From: CAZCGA01 sp964498075
GTDB lineage: Bacteria > Desulfobacterota > Binatia > HRBIN30
Direction: 5' to 3'
Length of the DNA: 64,000 bases
Assembly (NCBI GenBank): GCA_964498075.1
Contig: CAZCGA010000006.1
Location: 1 to 64,000 of the forward strand
The stretch's first letter is position 1. Each line of letters starts with the position of its first letter. Below the pieces are notes generated by a model, which ran no database searches, was not told where the DNA came from, and saw only the letters and a program-made list of their open reading frames with translations. The translations under genes were made by a program, and so were the position numbers. Shown here piece by piece: positions 6,800 to 13,847 of this stretch.

Positions 6800-9004
6800 T
6801 CAGGCGAAAGGTGATCCGGCGGCTGCGGTTCGGGTTGCGCTCGGCACCAATCCTGCCTCCCTGAGCGCTTCCTCGAGGATATGCAGCGTCACCACGAATC
6901 GTGGGCCGTCCAGAGGTTGCCGCTGTAGGCACCCAACCACGCACTTCGCCAACGCCTGCAACTGGCGAACATTTCCCGGCCAAAGCAAGTCAGGCCCCGT
7001 AAGGCGATTGAGCGCCTCTAGGGACACATGCACACTTCTTTCGTTCTTGGTTCTATCATCCTCATCTGGATTGGCCTTCTTGCGCGCTTTGTCCAAATCT
7101 TTCAGCTCCCCGGCAACGAATACGTGAAACAGCAGGGGAACATCCCCGGGACGCTCCCGTAGGGGCGGTATCACAAACTTCCCGTTACGAATCATCCGAT
7201 ACATGACGTCGGGTCGCAGCCTCCGAATGCGAATGAAATGCTCATACAAAATGTCGCCCAAGAAGCCGCCGAGGTATTGACCGCTACGGAAGAACTCCAT
7301 AGCCCGCTCACGACTAATGTCCTCGGGATCCTCGTTCATAATCCCGATCACCAAGCAGTCGGTCTTTCCCTTTGAATCGTCGCCGAGGGCACCAAGGGGG
7401 ACAACCTCTGAGTTGTCCAAGAAGCGTAAGAGCACGCCCTGGGAATCTGGATCCATCGAATTAAACTCATCGAGGCGTAGAGTGGGGAATTCCTTCTCGC
7501 GAATCCGCTGGAGAATGCCACGAAAAGCCACGTCGAACTTGTCTCCGCCCCAGTTCCCTTCCAGGTTCAGGCCTGTTACCACGACTGCAGTAACTGGAGC
7601 TGGTCGGATCGCGGCTAGATTCACGACGTACTCCGTGCCTGCGCAGTAGGTGGGGTCCGCAAGTCCCCCGCTGAACAACCTCAGCATCTTGGCAAGCGTC
7701 TCTTTACCACTCCCTGCGCCTCCCACAACCAGACACGCCGGAAGTGTGTCCTTCGACTTACGCAGCCTGCTTGCAGCTAGGATTACTTTGTACAAGAGGT
7801 GAACCATGGGCTGAGAGCACACGAGATAGCTCTTGAAGACGAGGCTCTCGTCGAAAGACCCGTACTTACTCCAAAGGTCATTTCGCCTCGTCCAGAGTTT
7901 CACAAGCAAACTCTCTATTTCGTCCGCGATGGCGACGCTCCGCCGCCGCTTCGTGATTGATTCTAGGTCGTCGCCAATTTTCAGATACACGTTCCAGGAC
8001 TTCGCGGTGTTTCCTCCGGCCGAGCTTCCGATTTCGAGCTCGAACTGGTGACCGGCTGGCAGGTGTGTCTTCTTCTCCCTGTCCAACCCGTCATCATGGA
8101 GGTGCTCGAGCCAATGCTCGTGGAGTACAGCCAACACCGGCAAGTACGTCTCATCAATCAGCTGGGCGACGCGAAGCCCAACGGTGCGCTGAAGGGTTTC
8201 CGACGCGCCGGTTTCGCTTGGAAACATGATCCAGATACCACCGTAGAACAGCCGCGATGATGCGATTGGTACAAAGATGCCCGGAACAATCGAGCACTTC
8301 TTCCCAATGAAGTACGGCTCATACAAGATCCCTAACGCCTCGGCGCTCGTCTTGCTCAAGGGGTCGGCGGGCGCGAATTTCGTTTGCGCCTTCCAGGTCC
8401 AGTTCGGAACGAGACCAATGTCATAGGTCGAACGGCTAGCTGGATCGCACTCTCTCGGCCAGTCGCTGATCGCGAGCGGCTCAGTTGAGCGATCATGCTC
8501 ATTGCCCGTCTGTCCCCGCCAATGGTTGAAGGCAAACTTCGTATTAATGGAACTGCCCCATCCCCAGACCAGTCTTAAATTCGCGAGCGCATCCGTTGAG
8601 CGAAACTTCGCTTTGACGTTCCCGTCTGAAATGTGAGGAACGACCACCGCATGCTCGGCAAGGCGCTTCGCAAACGGCGCGAGGACATAGACGTTCTTTT
8701 CCCACTGTTCTCCTAAGCCCTCAGGCTTCTCCGGTAGAGGCTGGCTGGTGAAGAACTCAAAGAAAAGGAATAGCGGCGCTTCCTCCCGCTCGTCGAACAC
8801 CCTCCCAATTGCTTCTCTACAAGTCCGGTTGCAGCCGTAAGCGGCGACGTACTGCTTCTCGTAGAGTTCGTCGAGTTTCGGGAGCATAACGCGCTGCCTC
8901 CTGAAGAGCCAATCAGCCAATGACGCGGCACCAGAACCAAACTTCCGCCTTATCTGGTCGATCGTCGACACCCTGACCTTACCCGCCTGCCGGGCGAGCG
9001 TCAC
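6800..9004 (-). CDS. AAA+ ATPase resembling a sigma-54 activator but lacking GAFTGA and HTH
   Basis: A 734-residue cytosolic protein. Residues 1-400 form a large N-terminal region I cannot assign, with Trp/Cys-rich patches. Residues about 420-700 are an AAA+ core of the bacterial enhancer-binding type: Walker A GGAGSGKET (428-436), Walker B TLRLDEFNS (508-516), sensor I IMNED (555-559), PPLRERPGDVPLL (613-625) and the sensor II helix WPGNVRQLQAL (675-685). The segment that should hold the sigma-54 contact loop GAFTGA instead reads NLEGNWGGDKFDVAF, and no helix-turn-helix follows the core. It therefore should not activate sigma-54 promoters in the normal way. It overlaps the end of the lipoprotein receptor gene by 26 nt and directly precedes livH. 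A ligand-sensing regulator or remodelling ATPase for the operon's enzymes are both possible. Confidence 0.8.
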   Translation of the reverse strand: MTLARQAGKVRVSTIDQIRRKFGSGAASLADWLFRRQRVMLPKLDELYEKQYVAAYGCNRTCREAIGRVFDEREEAPLFLFFEFFTSQPLPEKPEGLGEQWEKNVYVLAPFAKRLAEHAVVVPHISDGNVKAKFRSTDALANLRLVWGWGSSINTKFAFNHWRGQTGNEHDRSTEPLAISDWPRECDPASRSTYDIGLVPNWTWKAQTKFAPADPLSKTSAEALGILYEPYFIGKKCSIVPGIFVPIASSRLFYGGIWIMFPSETGASETLQRTVGLRVAQLIDETYLPVLAVLHEHWLEHLHDDGLDREKKTHLPAGHQFELEIGSSAGGNTAKSWNVYLKIGDDLESITKRRRSVAIADEIESLLVKLWTRRNDLWSKYGSFDESLVFKSYLVCSQPMVHLLYKVILAASRLRKSKDTLPACLVVGGAGSGKETLAKMLRLFSGGLADPTYCAGTEYVVNLAAIRPAPVTAVVVTGLNLEGNWGGDKFDVAFRGILQRIREKEFPTLRLDEFNSMDPDSQGVLLRFLDNSEVVPLGALGDDSKGKTDCLVIGIMNEDPEDISRERAMEFFRSGQYLGGFLGDILYEHFIRIRRLRPDVMYRMIRNGKFVIPPLRERPGDVPLLFHVFVAGELKDLDKARKKANPDEDDRTKNERSVHVSLEALNRLTGPDLLWPGNVRQLQALAKCVVGCLQRQPLDGPRFVVTLHILEEALREAGLVPSATRTAAAGSPFA

Positions 9005-10145
9005 CCACAGGTTGCACTCCGGCGTAGACCGTAAACTTCCCGTCGCGCACGATCTTCAGAAAGACAGGCTTCCGAACACAGCCACCCGAGCCAAATGTGA
9101 TGACTCCGCTCGCCCCCTCGTATCCTGCGACCCAGGCGAGGTAGTGTTGGATTCCTTCTTTAGAACCACCGGACGTCGCTTGAGCGAGGGCGAGGAGGTG
9201 CACAGCGTCGTACGCAGTTGCTGCGTACAGGTTAGGCCTGTCCCCAAACCTCGCCGTATACGACTTGAGGAACTCACTGGCTGTAGTTCCAGGGTCTGGC
9301 AAATCGAACAGGTTGCTGCTGGTGTAAATCACACCGTCCGCCGCCGCACCCGCGATCTTGAGAACCTCCGGACTCTCAAACGCATTGTAGGTAAGCCACT
9401 GCGTTCGCAGATCCAGCTCGGCGGCCTGTTTGAGCAGCCTTCCCGAGTCCTTGATGGTCGCCACGAAGTAAACTGCTGGGGGGTTCATTTCCTTCAGCTC
9501 AAGGAGTTGAGCGCGTGCATCGGTGAAATCCTCTGGGAATGCTACGGTGCCGATCACCTGTCCGCCCACTTGGGTGAAACTGCGCACAATCGCATCCCTC
9601 GTCCCCGCACCATACGAGGTATTCGCGTAGAGCACGGCCAGTCCCTTAATTCCGAGCTTTTGGTACGCGAGCTGCGCGATCGCATTGGTTTCAACGTCCG
9701 CGTCATTGACGAGCGTGAAGGTGTAATGCCCTGCCCTGCAAACGGCGGGGTTCACCGCCGTGTGATTGATTTGAACTGTATGGGTTCGCTCGGCTTCCGG
9801 AGCGATGGCGAGAACGACTCCGCTGCCGGCACTAATGACACCGAGAACTCTGTCGATCTCGACGAGCTTCGTGAAGGCGGAGAGGCCAAGCTTCGGATCC
9901 ATCTGGTTGTCTTCGTAGATAGCGACAAGGCGTCCTCGCGGCGTTGCTTCCCGATTCAAGTCAGCTATCGCAAGCTCCACCCCATTGCGTGCCCACTTGC
10001 CAAATTCCGCCGCTCCTCCCGTTAGTGGAACAACCACGCCGATGCGTATCTCCGCCGGGGCCTTTTCTCCGCGACAGCCGGCGGCGAGTGACGACACGGT
10101 GAAAGCGGCTGCAAACGCAGCAACTAGACTGAGCCCGTTACGCAT
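8979..10145 (-). CDS. Lipoprotein solute-binding receptor of the LivK / HAAT family
   Basis: A 388-residue periplasmic-binding protein, type 1 fold. A hydrophobic signal peptide ends in a lipobox (SLAAGC, Cys24), so the mature protein is anchored to a membrane. Family landmarks: IRIGVVVPLTGGAAEFG at the start of lobe 1, then the ligand-site loop SAGSGVVLAIAPEAE, and later AATAYDAVHLLALA. It would deliver the solute to the LivHMGF-type transporter encoded downstream. It lies 24 nt after the ThiF-like gene and overlaps the AAA+ gene. The ligand is unknown. Its position between two modifying enzymes and an ATPase suggests the solute is also their substrate or inducer. Confidence 0.9.
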   Translation of the reverse strand: MRNGLSLVAAFAAAFTVSSLAAGCRGEKAPAEIRIGVVVPLTGGAAEFGKWARNGVELAIADLNREATPRGRLVAIYEDNQMDPKLGLSAFTKLVEIDRVLGVISAGSGVVLAIAPEAERTHTVQINHTAVNPAVCRAGHYTFTLVNDADVETNAIAQLAYQKLGIKGLAVLYANTSYGAGTRDAIVRSFTQVGGQVIGTVAFPEDFTDARAQLLELKEMNPPAVYFVATIKDSGRLLKQAAELDLRTQWLTYNAFESPEVLKIAGAAADGVIYTSSNLFDLPDPGTTASEFLKSYTARFGDRPNLYAATAYDAVHLLALAQATSGGSKEGIQHYLAWVAGYEGASGVITFGSGGCVRKPVFLKIVRDGKFTVYAGVQPVGDARPAGG

Positions 10146-10169
10146 GGGAGTTTCGTCCTCTTGAACGCA

Positions 10170-11024
10170 TCAGAAGTCACCCTGAAACCAGAATTGCCCG
10201 GCGGCGGGACTCCGTACAGCCATCTCGCAGGTAGCGCCGTCGAAACAGATGAGCTGTGGAGCGCGGACCGGTGGCAGGCTTGGTCTCTGTATCAACACCT
10301 TGATCCCCTCGTGTGCGGCGATCAGAGCGGTGATATTGCTTGTCGTCCCAAATGAGGGGACCCAGCCCCCTTTTCGTCGATTCTCCACCCACGGGCCGGG
10401 AATTGCGCCTCTGCGTATAGCGCTCTCCACGCGGGCCTTCGTCACAGTTTCAAAGAGTTCCTCGCTCAGCGTTCTCCGATCATCCAACGGCCTGCCCGCA
10501 GTTGGCAGGCCCATGAACGCTTCGTACTCTACCGCGCTGTCCGGTGGTATCGTCGTGCAAACACCCTGAAAGGGAATGCATCCGCTCAAAACAAACACAC
10601 ACGTTTTTCCCAACGCGCGGGCGGTGCGATGAAGGACGACCATAGCGAACGGATCGTCAACTCCGGAAACAACTAGGTCGCTTGGTCGGAGAACGGCGTG
10701 GGCACTCTCCGGTTGCAGAAAACTCGACTCAACAGTCACGCGTGCGTCCGGATTGATCTCAAGGACCGCTGCCCTCGCTGCATCGACCTTGAATTGTCCC
10801 AGCGTCGACGACCTAGCGTACAACTGCCGATTCACGTTGGTTTCGTCGAAGCGGTCTCCATCCACGAGAATGAACCCCCCGACACCGGCTCGCGCGAGGA
10901 ACTCGGTGACCGCGCTGCCCGTGCACCCTAGGCCAACGATAGCTACTGTGGAGCACTGTAGCCTGCCCTGCTCCTCTTCCGTCAGAATACCAACGTTTCG
11001 TGAGAACCTGGCTGGTACGCCCAT
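10170..11024 (-). CDS. ThiF/MoeB/E1-like adenylyltransferase
   Basis: A 284-residue Rossmann-fold enzyme of the E1/ThiF superfamily, which adenylates a C-terminal carboxylate of a protein or peptide. Visible are the nucleotide loop VGLGCTG (30-36), the acidic VDGD at 54-57 and the NVNRQ ATP-site motif at 63-67, then SGVDD as the later acidic motif. The CxxC zinc pairs usual in ThiF and MoeB are absent, as in some peptide-modifying members such as the MccB type. The ATG at 11024 begins MGVPARFSRN. A GTG at 11036 overlaps the radical SAM stop as GTGA and is the alternative start. It sits between a radical SAM enzyme and the lipoprotein receptor. No ubiquitin-like or ThiS-like partner is encoded nearby. 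Confidence 0.85.
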   Translation of the reverse strand: MGVPARFSRNVGILTEEEQGRLQCSTVAIVGLGCTGSAVTEFLARAGVGGFILVDGDRFDETNVNRQLYARSSTLGQFKVDAARAAVLEINPDARVTVESSFLQPESAHAVLRPSDLVVSGVDDPFAMVVLHRTARALGKTCVFVLSGCIPFQGVCTTIPPDSAVEYEAFMGLPTAGRPLDDRRTLSEELFETVTKARVESAIRRGAIPGPWVENRRKGGWVPSFGTTSNITALIAAHEGIKVLIQRPSLPPVRAPQLICFDGATCEMAVRSPAAGQFWFQGDF

Positions 11025-11032
11025 CTCGCATC

Positions 11033-12454
11033 TCACCAAAACGCCGGAGCTGCCCGTTCGGGGTCTCGCCGAATCTGTCTTGCGTTCTCGGAAACGGTCA
11101 GTCCGAACGTCCCCACCCTCGCGTGCAGGTTTCGCATCCGTCCTTGAACCTCCACCAGTCGCTCGTAACCGACCTTGCAGAAGTGTTCTACCCAAGCCGC
11201 TCGCAGCGCATCCGCGTCGAATAGGTCTTCGTTGCCTTCATTTTGAGGAGCGCATCCGTTTAGCAGCGTGATGGCGTGACTTCCCGGCAAAGGAAGGAAG
11301 ATACTGCAGTTGATCTCAGACAGGTCCCCCCAAGAGAGGATCTCCTCCACCATGCGCATCGTGGCCGCGAGCGTCTCCTCGGATTCACCGGGTAGACCGA
11401 TTATGATCGATACAACGGCCTTCACCCCCGCACACTTGAGGTTTCGAATCGCTTGCAGGTTTGATCGTACAGTCGATCCCTTGCGAGATGCCTTGAGAGT
11501 TTGGTCGCTTCCAGATTCCAAACCGATGAAGGCCTCATATACGCCGATGCGAGCCAGTAGTCCGGCCATCTCTTCGTCGATGTCCGGAGCCCGCCCGTAC
11601 ACCTGAAACTGGAACCTAGTCGTCTCGGGCCGCGCGCGCGCAAACTCTCGTACCCAGTCCTTTTGCATGGTGAACGTGTCAGAAACGTCCCAGAAGAAAT
11701 CGGCTCCCCAGGCTTCGGCGGTCTGGCAAAGTTCGTCCCAGAATCGGTTGACCGACTTGATCCGAAATCCGAGATGCTGGATGGCACAGAAGACACAGCC
11801 GCCACCAGAGCGGTCCCGCCACTGGCATCCCTTTGCTGAGTAGGCCGCAAATGGGCGATGAAAGGGCTTGTCCGGATAGAGGTTCCGGTAGTTTCGGAAG
11901 TAGGCTTCCACTGGGATGTCTGCGTAACGGGGAGGAGCCAGCTCTTCCAGCCCAAGTTTGGATTCGCGCGTTGCGCAAATGCCCGCGCCATCCCGGTAGA
12001 TCAAGTTCGGAGTCTCGGACAGCTGCTTGCCGGTAACCAGGCCCAGAAGCGCTAGCTCCCCGTCGCCGTATACAGCGGCATCGATGCACGATCGATTGCG
12101 AATGATGCTCTTGCCAGCAAAGGTTGGGTGCGCGCCTCCGACCACAACGCGGGAACTCTTTCGCTTCGCTGCCTTGGCAATGTCCAGCGCGGCGCTATAG
12201 GTCAATGAGTTGCAACTTACTCCCACGAGTTCCGAATCCAAGCGACGGGCAATCTCGTCGACACCACATAACTCGCCGTCAATGATCTCAACTTCAAGCT
12301 CTGGGCAATTCTGCTCTAGAAAGGAAGCGAGGCTTGCCAGATGCAAAGGAGGATAGGCACCGGCGCGTATACTGGGGCAGAATTCCGACGCCAGCGGAGC
12401 GTTGATCAGCTGAATCTTTTTGACGGATCCAATCAAGCTAGGCCCGCATGGCAT
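11033..12454 (-). CDS. B12-binding-domain radical SAM protein with unusual Cys spacing
   Basis: A 473-residue enzyme. Residues about 12-140 look like the Rossmann-type cobalamin-binding domain of the B12/radical SAM family (LINAPL, PPLHLASLASFLE, VVVGGAHPT at 103-111), without the cobalt-ligating DxHxxG. The radical SAM core follows, with cluster cysteines Cys210, Cys220 and Cys223 spaced CX9CX2C instead of the standard CX3CX2C. Later core motifs are DVSDTF, GLESGSD and IIIGLPGESEET. Known relatives catalyse methylation, C-C bond formation or thiolation; the reaction here cannot be assigned. The ATG at 12454 has GAGG 6 nt upstream. It overlaps the preceding small frame by 22 nt and touches the ThiF-like gene. 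Confidence 0.85.
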   Translation of the reverse strand: MPCGPSLIGSVKKIQLINAPLASEFCPSIRAGAYPPLHLASLASFLEQNCPELEVEIIDGELCGVDEIARRLDSELVGVSCNSLTYSAALDIAKAAKRKSSRVVVGGAHPTFAGKSIIRNRSCIDAAVYGDGELALLGLVTGKQLSETPNLIYRDGAGICATRESKLGLEELAPPRYADIPVEAYFRNYRNLYPDKPFHRPFAAYSAKGCQWRDRSGGGCVFCAIQHLGFRIKSVNRFWDELCQTAEAWGADFFWDVSDTFTMQKDWVREFARARPETTRFQFQVYGRAPDIDEEMAGLLARIGVYEAFIGLESGSDQTLKASRKGSTVRSNLQAIRNLKCAGVKAVVSIIIGLPGESEETLAATMRMVEEILSWGDLSEINCSIFLPLPGSHAITLLNGCAPQNEGNEDLFDADALRAAWVEHFCKVGYERLVEVQGRMRNLHARVGTFGLTVSENARQIRRDPERAAPAFW

Positions 12455-12807
12455 CGCCGTCCTCGTGGCGCCAAGGACCCGGGAGGCGTCACTGGGCCGC
12501 GGAGCGCACCGTTCTGAGTTCGTCCTCCTCCCATAAGTCGCTGACCTAACCCAGGCGAAGTTTCAAAGTCAAACTGCCTCTCGGAAATACCAGCGGACCC
12601 CATACCCGGCTGTGCCGCTTCACTAACGACTGCTTGTGAGCAAATCGAGACTTCCCCGGTCTTCGCCGGCGCATCCACCACGACAGAAAGTTCCACTTCG
12701 TCATCGTCCACATATCGCGCGGACTCTCGCCGAGCCTGCGGACGACCGAGGGCTCGAAGCCGGAGTGCATGAGGCAGTTCTGGCAACTGAGGCCCTGGAG
12801 GAATCAC
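12433..12807 (-). CDS. Small GTG-started ORF coupled to the operon (possible peptide substrate)
   Basis: A 124-codon frame whose GTG overlaps the TGA of the upstream endonuclease gene (GTGA at 12804-12807) and whose end overlaps the radical SAM start by 22 nt. It thus fills the whole gap between two coupled genes. A second GTG at 12711 would give 92 residues, starting with an acidic VDDDEVELSVVVD. The product has a Pro/Leu/Arg-rich first third, then an acidic segment, then Gly/Gln/Ser-rich sequence with one Cys (SICSQ). No family recognised. Size, place and composition would suit a leader-plus-core peptide for the radical SAM and ThiF-like enzymes, but it may also be spurious. A competing frame at 12546-12770 looks less protein-like. 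Confidence 0.35.
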   Translation of the reverse strand: MIPPGPQLPELPHALRLRALGRPQARRESARYVDDDEVELSVVVDAPAKTGEVSICSQAVVSEAAQPGMGSAGISERQFDFETSPGLGQRLMGGGRTQNGALRGPVTPPGSLAPRGRRCHAGLA

Positions 12808-13847
12808 GGCTTCGCCGCAAACTGACCCAGATGAGAGCACGTGATCAGCCGGCTGAGCGTGTTCAACGTGAACACTTTTCCGCGTGTAGCAATCAGCAGC
12901 TTGCGCATGTCGGCGCGGCGCACGCCGAAGCCGCGCCCGCCAATGCATGCAATGACTTCAAAGCTTCGCTCTTCCGATGCGGTCAGCCTGCTTAGCTCAG
13001 CGAGATGTTGGACGCGAGTCACCTTGTCGCGGGCTGTCCCGTCGTCCTCGGTGAGCTTAGCCTCGATCACAACCTGTGGATTGAATTCGCTCGGGATGAT
13101 GAAGTCAGGCGTTTGGTCGAACCCGGTGATCTTCTCCGCCCGCTTCGTCTTGCGGTAGCTGATCCCGGCCTTCGAGAGGACGTCTTCAATCGCAGACTCG
13201 AGAACGTCGCCCACAAGCTCCGATACGGAATCGCGGTGACCAGCGAACGGTCGACCCAGGAACCGCTCGTAGAGCAGCATGGCGTATGGCGCGCCGAGTT
13301 GGGAAAGCGTGCGGACACTCTCAATTCCTTCCCGGGTATCCGCCTTATTCAAGCGGTGGATCTTGTCTTCGTTCTGCACGGGAGCTGGTGTCGAGAGGAG
13401 ACGGCACGCCGTACCGACGAGTTGCTCAATTCGCGACTTGGTCAGGCCAGTCACTCGCAGGGAGGCGGACGGCGACATCCGAATCTTGCGATCAATCGCT
13501 CGCGCGAATCCTTGCGTAACCTCGACATCGCCGTGTTGACTCGCCACGTACGCGAGCTCCGGCGGCGTGAAGCCGAGCATCGTTCGTAGCACGACCAGGA
13601 CGAGCGGGGTCTCCTTCACCGCCGGAAGAACGACATCGGGTGAGAGCTGCTCGAATCCCTCCGTCGCCTTCTTGAGCTTCTCGTAGGCTTGTTCGAAATC
13701 GGCATACTCGATGAATCCCTTGCCCTTGGGAAGCAGAAGGAACTCGGACTCGAGAAGGGAGAATACCGCGGACACGTACGTGTCCGCGTGCGCCTGCAGG
13801 TCTTCGAAGCTGGCTTCAAAAGGCAACTTCGGCGCGGCTTGCGGCAT
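12804..13847 (-). CDS. PD-(D/E)xK restriction-endonuclease-like protein
   Basis: A 347-residue protein. The N-terminal 200 residues are helical and unassigned. The C-terminal part holds a restriction-type nuclease core: Pro247-Asp248 in TPDFI, then Glu262-x-Lys264 in IEAKL, followed by a basic helix. It overlaps the end of the methyltransferase gene, so the two form a probable restriction-modification pair, cutting DNA whose sites lack methylation. The chosen ATG (13847) has GAGGAGG 4 nt upstream; a GTG/ATG 11 codons earlier is less likely. Recognition site unknown. No other DISARM or BREX components are next to it. Confidence 0.75.
   Translation of the reverse strand: MPQAAPKLPFEASFEDLQAHADTYVSAVFSLLESEFLLLPKGKGFIEYADFEQAYEKLKKATEGFEQLSPDVVLPAVKETPLVLVVLRTMLGFTPPELAYVASQHGDVEVTQGFARAIDRKIRMSPSASLRVTGLTKSRIEQLVGTACRLLSTPAPVQNEDKIHRLNKADTREGIESVRTLSQLGAPYAMLLYERFLGRPFAGHRDSVSELVGDVLESAIEDVLSKAGISYRKTKRAEKITGFDQTPDFIIPSEFNPQVVIEAKLTEDDGTARDKVTRVQHLAELSRLTASEERSFEVIACIGGRGFGVRRADMRKLLIATRGKVFTLNTLSRLITCSHLGQFAAKP

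Noticed and set aside
12546..12770. 74-codon Trp-rich frame as the operon's peptide
   Set aside because: It lacks a ribosome site and its composition is less protein-like than the GTG-coupled frame on the same strand, which also fits the gap exactly.
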